From Sulfurovum sp. TSL6 (GTDB lineage: Bacteria; Campylobacterota; Campylobacteria; Campylobacterales; Sulfurovaceae), in NCBI RefSeq assembly GCF_019972115.1, contig NZ_BPFJ01000003.1:372001-436000 (forward strand): 64,000 nt of DNA, written 5' to 3'. Shown here in pieces: positions 37,252-46,503 of the stretch (positions are counted from its first letter, which is position 1; each line of letters begins with the position of its first letter). A program made the translations under genes and the position numbers. The notes under the pieces were generated by a model. That model was given only the letters and a program-made list of their open reading frames with translations. It ran no database searches and had not been told where the DNA came from.

Positions 37252-38010
37252 ATGAAATTAGGTTTCTTAGTTGACCTTAACCTATGTATGGGTTGTAAAG
37301 GTTGTGAGATTGCTTGTAAAGTGGAAAATGAAGTTCCATTGAGTACTTGGCGTTTACGTGTTAAATATATAGATTTAGGAACATTCCCGGATACTAGAAG
37401 ATCATTTACACCATTACGTTGTAATCATTGTGAGAATGCGCCATGTGAGCGTATTTGTCCTGTATCGGCATTACATTATTTAGAGAATGGTATTGTAAAT
37501 ATTGATAGTGACAGATGTATCGGTTGTGCTGGTTGTATGATGGCGTGTCCTTATGGAGCGATCTATATGGACCCTGAAACGAACACAGCAGATAAATGTA
37601 CATACTGTGCACACCGTATTGAGAGCGGTATGATGCCAGCATGTGTGGTTGCGTGTCCAGTTGAAGCAAATATCTTTGGTGATATTGAAGATGATCATAG
37701 TCACATTTCACTCTATATTATGGAACATAAAGGTGCTGTTCAAGTACGTAAACCTGAAAAGCATACAAGTCCAACACACTTTTATGTAGGTGGTGGTAAT
37801 GCAACATTGAACCCTCTAGCGCATCAGAGAATTGAAGGATTCAGTCTCTTTAATGATATTACTCACCTAGAACATGTAGGGGATAAAAATCACGGGATCC
37901 TTGATAGATTCTTAGCACCGTTTGCTGGACATCATGGTCCAACAGATAACGCAAGTTTTATTGAATCAGCGATAGATGCTGACTCACACGAACAAGAGGG
38001 AGGTCACTAA
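37252..38010 (+). CDS. Four-cluster Fe-S subunit of a molybdopterin oxidoreductase
   Basis: The 252-residue PsrB/PhsB/TtrB-type protein has four [4Fe-4S] motifs: CMGCKGCEIAC, CNHCENAPCERIC, CIGCAGCMMAC, and CTYC with CVVAC further on. It passes electrons between the catalytic subunit and the membrane anchor. No signal peptide; it should cross the membrane together with the Tat-signalled catalytic subunit. GGAGG precedes the ATG. First gene of a B-C-A operon. The His-rich C-terminal tail (HHGPTDN, HEQEGGH) is not part of the family core. Confidence 0.9.
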   Translation: MKLGFLVDLNLCMGCKGCEIACKVENEVPLSTWRLRVKYIDLGTFPDTRRSFTPLRCNHCENAPCERICPVSALHYLENGIVNIDSDRCIGCAGCMMACPYGAIYMDPETNTADKCTYCAHRIESGMMPACVVACPVEANIFGDIEDDHSHISLYIMEHKGAVQVRKPEKHTSPTHFYVGGGNATLNPLAHQRIEGFSLFNDITHLEHVGDKNHGILDRFLAPFAGHHGPTDNASFIESAIDADSHEQEGGH

Positions 38011-38011
38011 G

Positions 38012-38962
38012 ATGGTAGAAAGTACAATTAACGCAACTCAAGCAGTTGTTACACTCGACGTACCTATTCAAGGAATTGTTTGGGGTAGTATTATTACTGT
38101 AAATATGTGGGCTAAAAGTATCGGTACAGGTGTTGTATTTTTAGCAGCATTCCTATGGTTTAGACATAATAAAGAGGATATGCCTAACTTAAGATGGCTT
38201 ATGCCGGTACTTGCATTCGTATCACTGAATGTGTTTTTATTGTTTACATTGATAGATCTACATCAGCCGTACAGAATGATCCATATATTTACGCATCCGC
38301 ATTGGACTTCGTCTATTACGGTGGGTGCTTGGATGGCATCTCTTTTCTTAGGTCTTATTACGATCCTTATGGTTATCGGTGCTGCAGATGCATTCCCTGG
38401 TCTTGGCGGTAAGAAAAATAAACTTGCTGAAATCGCTAGAAATAACTCTGCAGTGTATGAAAAGATCATGCCATTTTTAGTATTTTTAGCGATCCCTGTT
38501 ACAACCTATACAGCGATCATTATGGCACAATCCAGTGCAAGAGAGTTATGGCAAGCACCTACTGAAGTCATGCAAATGATGTGGGCGGCACTTATGGCTG
38601 GTTCTGCAGCACTTATCTTCATATCTGGTTCATGGAGTAAAGAAGCAAGAAAAGATTTAGCACTTGTACTTACATTTGCTGTATTCTTCAGTTTCATGAT
38701 GTATATGGGTGAGTATTTCTTCTCATTCAAATCTTCAGAAGCAGAAGCTGTTTTAGCATATGTACACTCAGGTGGAGCGTATAGTGTTGAATTCTGGATC
38801 GGTATGACACTTGGATTTATTATCCCATTCTTCTTAGGAATGAGTTACATGAAATCAGAAAACACAACGCTGCTTAGATTTGCAGCTATCTTAGCATTAG
38901 TAGGGCTATTCTTGGTAAAAGATGTATGGCTTAAGATCCCACAAATGTTACCATTAAGTTAA
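38012..38962 (+). CDS. NrfD/PsrC-family membrane anchor subunit
   Basis: About 316 residues with eight or nine predicted membrane helices; conserved features include LIDLHQPYRMIHIFTHPHW, which resembles quinone-site regions of PsrC. It connects the periplasmic enzyme to the quinone pool. I choose ATG 38012, directly after the GAGGGAGGTCACTAA ribosome site and stop of the Fe-S gene, over an earlier start inside that gene. Confidence 0.9.
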   Translation: MVESTINATQAVVTLDVPIQGIVWGSIITVNMWAKSIGTGVVFLAAFLWFRHNKEDMPNLRWLMPVLAFVSLNVFLLFTLIDLHQPYRMIHIFTHPHWTSSITVGAWMASLFLGLITILMVIGAADAFPGLGGKKNKLAEIARNNSAVYEKIMPFLVFLAIPVTTYTAIIMAQSSARELWQAPTEVMQMMWAALMAGSAALIFISGSWSKEARKDLALVLTFAVFFSFMMYMGEYFFSFKSSEAEAVLAYVHSGGAYSVEFWIGMTLGFIIPFFLGMSYMKSENTTLLRFAAILALVGLFLVKDVWLKIPQMLPLS

Positions 38963-38975
38963 GGAGAAGATATCT

Positions 38976-41900
38976 ATGACAAAATCAATGAATACAGAAG
39001 ATAAAAATTTTATCGAAGGTAGAAGAAGTTTCCTTAAAGGTACAGCTTACTCTGTAGCAGGTGCAACACTTGCTGCAGGTGTATTTAAAACTGTAGCTGA
39101 TACGCCAGCAATGGCAGAAACAAAGTTCACACCTACACCAAAGACACTTTCATTCTATCCGCCGCTTGATGAGTGGGATAGCTTTACTGAGTTAGATGGT
39201 GATGATTGGAAAAGAGGTGGTACAAGTAGAAATGGTGTTCAAAGCGAAGATAACCCTGATGGGATCAAAGCGACTGAATACATGCTTGTTCCTACAGCAT
39301 GTTCAAACTGTGAAGCATCATGTGGTCTGACTGCATGGGTTGACCTTTCTACATACAAAGCTGGTGGACAGCTTGCAGTACGTAAATACATGGGTAACCC
39401 GCTTCACTCAGGTTCTCGTGGTAGAAACTGTGCAAAAGGTTATGCAACACAGTCGCAAATGTATGATCCAGATAGAATACCTTTCCCACTTAAAAGAGCT
39501 CCAGGTTCAAAAAGAGGTGAAGGTAAATGGGTAAGAACAACTTGGGATGAAGCGATGAAAGAGATCGGGCAAAAAATGCACGATACACTTAAAACAGGTG
39601 ATGAGATCTCTAAAAAGTCGATCATGTACCATGTGGGTCGTCCAAATGAAAATGGTTTTGGTCACCGTGTACCACACTCTATGGGGATCGATGGTTATGA
39701 TTCTCATACAAACATCTGTTCTGCGGGTGCAAGACAAGGTACGATTCAGTGGACAAACGATGACAGAAACTCTCCGGATTGGTCTAATGCAAAGTTGATC
39801 TTCCTTCAGTCTTCTCACGCTGCAGATGCGGGACACTACTTCCAACAGGCCGCAGGTCGTATTGCTGAAGCACGTAAAAAAGGTGCGAAACTTGTTGTTA
39901 TGGATCCACGTTTGTCAAACTCTGCTGGTATGGCGGATCTATGGGTTCCATGTTGGCCAGGAACAGAGACAGCACTTTATCTCTATCTTGCAAACAGAAT
40001 CTTGAATGAAAAAGGTGTGAATGGTGAAGATCTTGTAAATCACAACTTTGTGAAAAACTGGGTAAACTGGGACCACCTCATGAAAGACAGAGAGTACCTT
40101 AACCTACTTGTAGAAAAAGGATACATCAAGTCAGTACCTGCAGGTAACTCTTATGAAGAATTCATTGAGATGATCTCAGAAATGTATAGTCCTTATACAC
40201 TTGACTTTGTAGCTGAAGAGTGTCGTATCGAAAAGCGTATCGTAGAAAAACTTTATGATATGTTCATCGATGCAGGCGCAAGAGTTGCAACGTATATCTG
40301 GAGAGCAGGACCGATAGGTCACAAAGGTGGATGGATGATCGCTAGATCGGCATTCTTACCGTTTGTTCTTCGTGGTGCAATGGCAGGTGATAAAGGTGGT
40401 GTTGGATTACACCACTGGCATGTTATTTCTGTTAACGGTAAGGGTAATGCTGCAACTGTGGATGGTTCAGCACCTGCAAAAGTTGACGTATGGAATGAGA
40501 TCGCTTGGCCACCTGAGTATCCGTTGAGCTCTTATGAAATGAGTCACATCATGCCTCACCTTCTTATGGATGATGAGTGGAGAAACAAATGGAATGCCAA
40601 AGGATTGAATGTTCCTGAGAAGTTGGCTGTTTGGATCCCTCGTATGTACAACCCTGTCTGGATCAACCCGGATGGATTTAGATGGATTGAAGCACTCAAA
40701 AGAGAAGATAAGATCGAAATGTCATTCAACCTCTCACCAACATGGTCTGAGACAAACTGGTACTGTGACTTTATCTTACCTGTAGGACTTGCTGGTGAAA
40801 GACATGACCAACACTCAGAAGCAACTGAACCAAAAAGATGGCTTTCTTTCCGTAACCCGGCACTGAGAGTTGCACTAGAAAAAATGGGTTGGAAACCAAA
40901 AGATCCAACAAGAGCTACGCTAGAAGCACACATTAAAGCAGGTCTTGGTGAAGTATGGGAAGAGGTAGAGTTCTGGGCAAACATTATGACGCATTATGTC
41001 GATCCAGACGGTTCATTGGGTATCAGAAAGCATTGGGCTTCTAAAGAAGATCCAAGTAGATGTGTAACGATTGCTGAGTGGTATCAAGCAGCCTTTGATA
41101 ATCTGCCAAACCTTAGAAAAGCAGCAAAAGCGGCCTATCCTGACTCTAGATATCCAAACTATGAGATGATGAGAGACAGAGGTACATGGTTAGAAGAAGA
41201 TAATATCTATAAACCACAAGAGAGACCACTTAAAAAAGTAGGTGAGACATATATCGCTCATGGCCACGAGTATCATGAAAGTGAAGTAACCAAAGATGAG
41301 TTTGGTGTACTTCTTGCTACGGGGCATGATGGTAAAGAGACTGCGATCGGTGTAGAAGTAGATGGTGAATTGGTACAAGGTTTCCATACATTGACTAAAA
41401 AACTTGACTTCTACTGTGAGTGGTTCAAAGAGTGGAAATGGCCTGAGTACGCTATACCTATCTATCCGACCAATGCTGAAGATAGAAAGAAAATGACGCA
41501 TGTTGTAACACAAGTACACCATGACTTCATGCAAAAAGAGAATGAATTTGCGTTGAATACAGTATTTAGATTACCATACAATATTCATACACGTTCAGTA
41601 AACTCTAAACACCTTATGGAGATTTCACAAAACCATAATCCAGTATGGATCTATACTGAAGATGCGAAGAAACTTGGCATTAAAAGAGGTGATGCAGTGA
41701 AGGTTACGATTCAAGATACAGTATCAGGTCTTGAGTCAGGTTACTTTATTGCTATGGCTGTACCAACTGAAGCTACAATGCCTGGTGTACTTGCATGTTC
41801 ACACCACGCAGGTAGATGGAAACTCAAAAATGCGGTGGATATCCCTGGATTTGAACATAAACTAGGTGTGATGGGTCTTGGTGCACCACTTTATGAAATG

Positions 41901-42305
41901 ACCATGGATGGTAAAGAGGGTACACTTAAGCCAACTCAAGGTATCGTAGCTGGTATGGATGAGCACAAAGACTCTTGGCAGTTTAAAGAGTACAATAGAG
42001 ACCTTGACAACATTTGGTGGGATGGTCTTTCTGGTTCATGGCAAAATGCTGTAGCACCTTCTCATCCGGATCCAATTGCAGGTAACCATGCTTGGCATCA
42101 AAAAGTTGTGATGGAACCTGCAGGAAAAGATGACCAGATCGGTGATATTTATGTGAACTATGAGAACAACATGAAAGTATATCAAGCTTGGAGAGATAAA
42201 TTAACGCGTCCACTTGATAGTACAGATACACTCAGACGTCCTCAACATATCAAACGTCCTTGTGTACCTTTGTCTGACAAAGCATACGCAGTAAAAATCA
42301 AGTAA
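38976..42305 (+). CDS. Periplasmic molybdopterin oxidoreductase, catalytic subunit
   Basis: This 1109-residue DMSO-reductase-family enzyme has a Tat signal (GRRSFLKGTAY, about residues 16-26) and an N-terminal cluster motif of Cys109, Cys112, Cys116 and Cys152, so a [4Fe-4S] cluster is expected. Cys248 in TNICSAG is the probable molybdenum ligand. It is larger than polysulfide or thiosulfate reductases (about 750), closer to the TtrA/SoeA size class, with inserts around residues 700-850. The B-C-A gene order is like ttrBCA. Substrate is not determinable; a sulfur oxyanion is likely from context. Confidence 0.88.
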   Translation: MTKSMNTEDKNFIEGRRSFLKGTAYSVAGATLAAGVFKTVADTPAMAETKFTPTPKTLSFYPPLDEWDSFTELDGDDWKRGGTSRNGVQSEDNPDGIKATEYMLVPTACSNCEASCGLTAWVDLSTYKAGGQLAVRKYMGNPLHSGSRGRNCAKGYATQSQMYDPDRIPFPLKRAPGSKRGEGKWVRTTWDEAMKEIGQKMHDTLKTGDEISKKSIMYHVGRPNENGFGHRVPHSMGIDGYDSHTNICSAGARQGTIQWTNDDRNSPDWSNAKLIFLQSSHAADAGHYFQQAAGRIAEARKKGAKLVVMDPRLSNSAGMADLWVPCWPGTETALYLYLANRILNEKGVNGEDLVNHNFVKNWVNWDHLMKDREYLNLLVEKGYIKSVPAGNSYEEFIEMISEMYSPYTLDFVAEECRIEKRIVEKLYDMFIDAGARVATYIWRAGPIGHKGGWMIARSAFLPFVLRGAMAGDKGGVGLHHWHVISVNGKGNAATVDGSAPAKVDVWNEIAWPPEYPLSSYEMSHIMPHLLMDDEWRNKWNAKGLNVPEKLAVWIPRMYNPVWINPDGFRWIEALKREDKIEMSFNLSPTWSETNWYCDFILPVGLAGERHDQHSEATEPKRWLSFRNPALRVALEKMGWKPKDPTRATLEAHIKAGLGEVWEEVEFWANIMTHYVDPDGSLGIRKHWASKEDPSRCVTIAEWYQAAFDNLPNLRKAAKAAYPDSRYPNYEMMRDRGTWLEEDNIYKPQERPLKKVGETYIAHGHEYHESEVTKDEFGVLLATGHDGKETAIGVEVDGELVQGFHTLTKKLDFYCEWFKEWKWPEYAIPIYPTNAEDRKKMTHVVTQVHHDFMQKENEFALNTVFRLPYNIHTRSVNSKHLMEISQNHNPVWIYTEDAKKLGIKRGDAVKVTIQDTVSGLESGYFIAMAVPTEATMPGVLACSHHAGRWKLKNAVDIPGFEHKLGVMGLGAPLYEMTMDGKEGTLKPTQGIVAGMDEHKDSWQFKEYNRDLDNIWWDGLSGSWQNAVAPSHPDPIAGNHAWHQKVVMEPAGKDDQIGDIYVNYENNMKVYQAWRDKLTRPLDSTDTLRRPQHIKRPCVPLSDKAYAVKIK

Positions 42306-42321
42306 GTTTACACTTACTGAC

Positions 42322-42349
42322 ATACTTCCAGGCATCTGCTTGGGAGTAT
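42322..42349 (+). terminator. Hairpin after the molybdoenzyme catalytic gene
   Basis: ATACTTCCAGG (42322-42332) pairs with CTTGGGAGTAT (42339-42349) over 11 positions with two G-T wobbles and a 6-base loop. It lies 17 bases after the stop. No strong T-run follows, so partial termination before the chaperone gene is possible. Confidence 0.5.
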
Positions 42350-42451
42350 CTACATTATACAATTTCCCAGATAATTAATTTTCTTATTACTTATTTATCT
42401 TGAAAGTGGTATAGTGCCAAAATATTTAACATGAAAGCAGATATATAGAAC

Positions 42452-43099
42452 ATGGATTTAATGAAACAAGAGATAGAAAACCGTATCGCAATTTATGCTT
42501 TGATCTCAAGATTGATGCTAGTGGAAGTAGATGAGACATTTTTGGAAAACATTGAGAAAGATGAAAGACTTTTGTCTTTTTTCCCTAATTACAGAGATTG
42601 GGCCAAACGCAAAGAAATTTCACGTAAAGACCTTATAGAACAATACTATAATGTGGACTTTACTAACCTCTTTTTAATGCACTTGGTGCCGTATGAGAGT
42701 TTCTATACAAGAGATGATCAAATGATAGAAAGTGGTGGAGATAACCCTATCGTAGAACTCTATAATGACTTGGATTTTCGTGTTCAACTGGATACTGCAA
42801 GGGTAGTGAGTGCAGACCATATAGGTGTGGAGTTAGAATTTATGTATATGTTATGTGTTGCACTGCAAAAAGCTTTAGCAGCGAATGACAAAGATGGTAT
42901 CTGTGAATTACTTCAGGTACAACGTGCATTTTTAAAAGAACATCTTTTAGAATGGGCACCACTCTTTTTGATCAATGCAAAACGTGAGTCACGTACACCG
43001 CTTTATCATGATGGTGCTGAACTGGCTTTAGAGTTCTTGCTCAGTGACTTTGAATACGTGACAGAAAAGTTATCGACACATTGTGGGGATGAAGCGTAG
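42452..43099 (+). CDS. TorD/DmsD-like molybdoenzyme chaperone
   Basis: The 215-residue all-helical protein has the TorD family features YNVDFTNLFL and LVPYESFYTRDD. Such chaperones bind the Tat signal and insert the cofactor of their partner, here almost certainly the upstream catalytic subunit. The gap of 146 bp holds a hairpin and a possible weak promoter (TATAGT). Followed after three bases by a ferredoxin-type gene. Confidence 0.85.
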   Translation: MDLMKQEIENRIAIYALISRLMLVEVDETFLENIEKDERLLSFFPNYRDWAKRKEISRKDLIEQYYNVDFTNLFLMHLVPYESFYTRDDQMIESGGDNPIVELYNDLDFRVQLDTARVVSADHIGVELEFMYMLCVALQKALAANDKDGICELLQVQRAFLKEHLLEWAPLFLINAKRESRTPLYHDGAELALEFLLSDFEYVTEKLSTHCGDEA

Positions 43100-43102
43100 T
43101 TT

Positions 43103-44218
43103 ATGGGTTTACATTTTGATGTGGGTGCGTGTGTAAGAGCGACAAGTAAATTTTCTCAGTGTACTAAGTGTGTGGATATTTGTCCAGATTCCATAAGTTT
43201 GGTAGACAATCTCCCTAGTTTTAGTGCGTCGACCGGTGTAGAAGCAGCCGCATGTGTGGGTATCTGTCCTACAGAAGCTTTTGCACTGTCAGATTTTTCT
43301 ACCACAGAGTTTTTCTTTACGTTTTTAGAATCTAAAGTGAGACTCATTTCACCAAAGTTCAACGTCCCTTGTATCTCAGTGTTGAGTGTGGAACATTTGA
43401 TCTCTCTGGCTTTGGCAAGCGAGGAGACGATCACGATCGATCTGAGTTCTTATGATGAGGATTCATTACTTTTCGAGCATATTGAAGAGCGCATAGATGA
43501 GGCTAATTTCGTCTTATCGAGTTTTTCTGACAAACAACTTGCAACAAACCATGTAGCATCTGAAGAAGTCAAACAAAAAAATGAGCATGAGAATGATGAG
43601 GAAGTTACATCAAGACGCTCATTCTTAGGGAATGCTTCACTTGAAGGTGTGGTGAAACACAAAAAAGCATTCGATGATGCAGTAGAGGAAGATGAATTAC
43701 AGCATTTTGAGATCGATGCATCCGTCATAGCCAAGATAAAAGATAAAAATCTACCAAATAAACGTAAGATACTTTTTACTACACTTAAACGTGCAGGAGT
43801 ACCGGATGTATTTGAAGTACTTCCCGAAGAAGAAGTGAGTTTCACTTCTCAGAAGTTCGTGGATGAGAGTTGTACCAATTGTCAGATATGTTATCGTATC
43901 TGTCCTACCGGTGCACTTTCGACCGACGGTAAGTTCTCACTCATACACTTTGATGCTATGCTTTGTGTAAAGTGTCGTTTGTGTCATGATGTATGTGAAC
44001 CTGATGCGATACAGCTGCAAAGCGGATTTGAGATCAAAGAATTCTTTGAACCTACACAAAGAACACTTGCAACGTTTAACATCAAACGTTGCAATGAGTG
44101 CGGTAACAACTTTACCTACACAGGTGGAGAACAGACTTGTCCGCGTTGTGCAGTGGAAGAAGAAGAAGCGATGTTCCTTCATGATAATGCCAGACGTATG
44201 AGAGGGGAAGAAGAGTAA
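43103..44218 (+). CDS. Multi-cluster ferredoxin-like protein with zinc-ribbon tail
   Basis: The 371-residue cytosolic protein has an N-terminal ferredoxin-like part (CTKCVDICPD, then CVGICPTEA), a long acidic linker with no cysteines (about residues 100-245), a second ferredoxin part (CTNCQICYRICPTGA and CVKCRLCHDVCEPDA) and a C-terminal CNECG/CPRC ribbon. It probably supplies electrons or assists maturation of the molybdoenzyme. Similar proteins accompany TorD-like chaperones in Campylobacterota; the role is not established. Next gene overlaps its stop. Confidence 0.78.
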   Translation: MGLHFDVGACVRATSKFSQCTKCVDICPDSISLVDNLPSFSASTGVEAAACVGICPTEAFALSDFSTTEFFFTFLESKVRLISPKFNVPCISVLSVEHLISLALASEETITIDLSSYDEDSLLFEHIEERIDEANFVLSSFSDKQLATNHVASEEVKQKNEHENDEEVTSRRSFLGNASLEGVVKHKKAFDDAVEEDELQHFEIDASVIAKIKDKNLPNKRKILFTTLKRAGVPDVFEVLPEEEVSFTSQKFVDESCTNCQICYRICPTGALSTDGKFSLIHFDAMLCVKCRLCHDVCEPDAIQLQSGFEIKEFFEPTQRTLATFNIKRCNECGNNFTYTGGEQTCPRCAVEEEEAMFLHDNARRMRGEEE

Positions 44219-44688
44219 TGGAACCACATGAAATAAAACCTGATACAGGACTCTGCACCATACTGGGGTATAATGCCCAAACAGGGTATATGAGAAAATA
44301 CTTTAATAAGATCATGAAACGCAATGGGATTAATGCAACAGCCATTGCCCTGAATATTAAAGATGAACACTTTGATTACACCATGGCAAATGTCGGAGAG
44401 TCAAAAGTCACACAAATGATGATCGAAAAAGAGTTTGGCGCTAAAGCGGTACATTATTGTGAAAGTTTGGACAGTTGTGCACAGAGAGAGGGACGTGTAG
44501 ACTTTATCGAAGTTACTGATGGAAAAGTAAAAGGATTTTGTCTGGATGATGAGGCAAAAGTACTGTATGACAAACCGGAGTTTCTGGATGACCAGATCAT
44601 TTTTGTGACAAAGATGATGCTTATTGCCAATAGATGGTTTGATGCAAAAATTAATGTGGATGATATTCCGCTACTAATAGGAGAGTAA
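44218..44688 (+). CDS. Unknown protein resembling the AroE substrate domain
   Basis: I do not firmly recognise this 156-residue protein. Its start, LCTILGYNAQTGYMRKYFNKIMKRNGINATAIALNI, has the rhythm of the N-terminal domain of shikimate dehydrogenase, but the shikimate-binding Ser-x-Ser and catalytic Lys are missing, and there is no nucleotide domain. Three cysteines occur (VHYCES, SCAQRE, GFCLDD). It overlaps the ferredoxin-like gene by one base and sits three bases from the next gene, so it belongs to the molybdoenzyme operon. Confidence 0.6.
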   Translation: MEPHEIKPDTGLCTILGYNAQTGYMRKYFNKIMKRNGINATAIALNIKDEHFDYTMANVGESKVTQMMIEKEFGAKAVHYCESLDSCAQREGRVDFIEVTDGKVKGFCLDDEAKVLYDKPEFLDDQIIFVTKMMLIANRWFDAKINVDDIPLLIGE

Positions 44689-44690
44689 GA

Positions 44691-45164
44691 ATGAGAGATA
44701 TAGACGATTTAAGAAAAGAATTTGAAAACTTTAATGAGAAAAATTTTAATGGGAATCCAGCATTTGGTCCTGATGGACAATGTGCTGCTGATGAAGAGGT
44801 AGATCTTAAAGACTATCCGTCCTATACAGAAGCACTGTATGCGAAACTTATCGCTCCGCATGTAAGCGGTATTTATATTTCAAGATGGGACATTAAAGAT
44901 ATCGCTCTTGAAGCAGGTGACTCTATGGCGATCCATCCACGTAAACGTATGTTTGAGTTACTCATGAAGTTTGCAACGAGCAGAGAGAATATGCAAGCTG
45001 TACTTGATGCACTTGAAGCACATATGGAAGATAAAATTGCTATTTATACAGAGTGTATGACAAAATTTCCAAACTCTGCAGAAGTATTTCAGCCTAAGAT
45101 AGACAAGGCCAGAAAAACAATGAAACTTTTCCCTCAAATCATTGAAGAGTATTTCCCGGAATAA
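44691..45164 (+). CDS. Unknown acidic helical protein of the molybdoenzyme operon
   Basis: The 157-residue protein has no signal peptide or membrane helix and is predicted to be mostly helical (RKRMFELLMKFATSRENMQAVLDALEAHMEDKI). The N-terminal third is acidic and disordered-looking. No family is recognised with confidence; a chaperone-like or docking role for the molybdoenzyme is inferred only from operon position. It ends the run that begins at 42452. Confidence 0.6.
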   Translation: MRDIDDLRKEFENFNEKNFNGNPAFGPDGQCAADEEVDLKDYPSYTEALYAKLIAPHVSGIYISRWDIKDIALEAGDSMAIHPRKRMFELLMKFATSRENMQAVLDALEAHMEDKIAIYTECMTKFPNSAEVFQPKIDKARKTMKLFPQIIEEYFPE

Positions 45165-45191
45165 TTAGAGTTACCCTTATTATTCTTTCAG

Positions 45192-45197
45192 TATAAT
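45192..45197 (+). promoter_or_regulatory. -10 box (TATAAT) of the malic enzyme gene
   Basis: Perfect TATAAT 28 bases before the ATG at 45226, with TAAGGT as ribosome site in between. Confidence 0.6.
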
Positions 45198-45225
45198 AGA
45201 TTATCTTGAAATTGTAAGGTCCAGT

Positions 45226-46500
45226 ATGTCTGAAATCAACAAAGAAGAAGTATTAGCATATCATAAGCAAGGGAAGATAGGTATAGACATTACTAAACCT
45301 TGTGATACGCAACATGAACTCTCACTTGCCTACACCCCTGGTGTAGCGATACCCTGTCTTGAAATCGCAAAAGATGAAAGTCTTTCTTTTGAATATACCA
45401 ATCGCTCCAATCTAGTTGCAGTGATCTCTGACGGTACGGCAGTACTTGGTCTAGGGGACATTGGACCTTTTGCATCTAAACCTGTTATGGAAGGTAAATC
45501 AGTACTTTTTAAAAAGTTTGCGAATGTGGATGCTTTTGATATAGAACTGGATGTGCATACCATAGAGGAGATCGTCACTACCTGTAAAGCGATCGCTCCC
45601 ACTTTTGGAGGCATTAACCTTGAAGATATCAAAGCCCCTCAATGTTTTGAGATAGAAAGAAAGTTACAAGAAGCACTTGATATTCCTGTGTTTCATGATG
45701 ACCAGCATGGTACTGCTATCATCACGACTGCAGGATTGATGAATGTACTCGAATTGACAGGTAAAAAAGTGGATGAGATCAAAATAGTAGTGAGTGGTGC
45801 AGGTGCTGCGGGTCTTTCCTGTGCAAAAATGTATCAAAGACTGGGTGTCAAAAAGATCGTTGTGTGTGACAGCAAAGGGCCCATTACCACGGCAAGAACA
45901 GATTTAAATGCATATAAAGCGCCTTTCGCTATAGATTCAGACGCTAAGACACTTGAGGATGTGATAGAGAATGCAGATATGTTTTTAGGTTTGAGTGTTG
46001 CAGGTGCATTGAGTAAGGAGATGGTAGCCAAAATGGCACCTGAACCTATTATCTTTGCTTTAGCCAATCCTGTACCTGAAATCTTGCCGTCTGAGGTGAT
46101 GGAAGTACGTGACGATGCGATTGTCGGTACAGGACGTTCTGATTATCCCAACCAGATCAACAATGTATTGGGGTTCCCATTTATCTTTAGAGGTGCATTG
46201 GATATGCGTGCAAAAAAGATCACTGAAGGTATGAAAATGGCAGCAGCTGAAGCATTGGCGGCTTTAGCGAAAGAGCCAGTGCCTGACTATGTGAAGAGTG
46301 CATATCATAATGACAACATCACCTATGGGAAAGATCATATTATTCCTTTACCTTTTAACAAGGAAGCCTTGGTTTGGGTTGCTTCAGCCGTAGCAAAAGC
46401 TGCCTATGATGAGGGTGTTGCGCGAGTCGAGCATTATGATCATGAGGAATATAAAGAGCAATTACGATACATGATTTATGGTCGTCCTGAGAACAAGTGA
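45226..46500 (+). CDS. NAD(P)-dependent malic enzyme
   Basis: Decarboxylating malate dehydrogenase giving pyruvate. Substrate and metal motifs include SLAYTPGVA near residue 30, FHDDQHGTAI (metal-binding Asp) and the nucleotide fold VVSGAGAAGLSCA. The 424-residue length matches short bacterial malic enzymes without a phosphotransacetylase domain. The coenzyme preference cannot be read with certainty. It is followed after three bases by the DUF2868 gene. Confidence 0.94.
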   Translation: MSEINKEEVLAYHKQGKIGIDITKPCDTQHELSLAYTPGVAIPCLEIAKDESLSFEYTNRSNLVAVISDGTAVLGLGDIGPFASKPVMEGKSVLFKKFANVDAFDIELDVHTIEEIVTTCKAIAPTFGGINLEDIKAPQCFEIERKLQEALDIPVFHDDQHGTAIITTAGLMNVLELTGKKVDEIKIVVSGAGAAGLSCAKMYQRLGVKKIVVCDSKGPITTARTDLNAYKAPFAIDSDAKTLEDVIENADMFLGLSVAGALSKEMVAKMAPEPIIFALANPVPEILPSEVMEVRDDAIVGTGRSDYPNQINNVLGFPFIFRGALDMRAKKITEGMKMAAAEALAALAKEPVPDYVKSAYHNDNITYGKDHIIPLPFNKEALVWVASAVAKAAYDEGVARVEHYDHEEYKEQLRYMIYGRPENK

Positions 46501-46503
46501 TCA

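Noticed and set aside
40556-40984. 142-codon minus-strand open frame inside the molybdoenzyme catalytic gene
   Set aside because: Antisense to a conserved core region, without ribosome site or recognisable motifs.
42308-42345. TTTACACTTACTGACATACTTCC, partly like the direct-repeat promoter motif
   Set aside because: The second half-site is TGACAT, no -10 hexamer follows at nine bases, and the stretch is part of a hairpin just after the molybdoenzyme gene.
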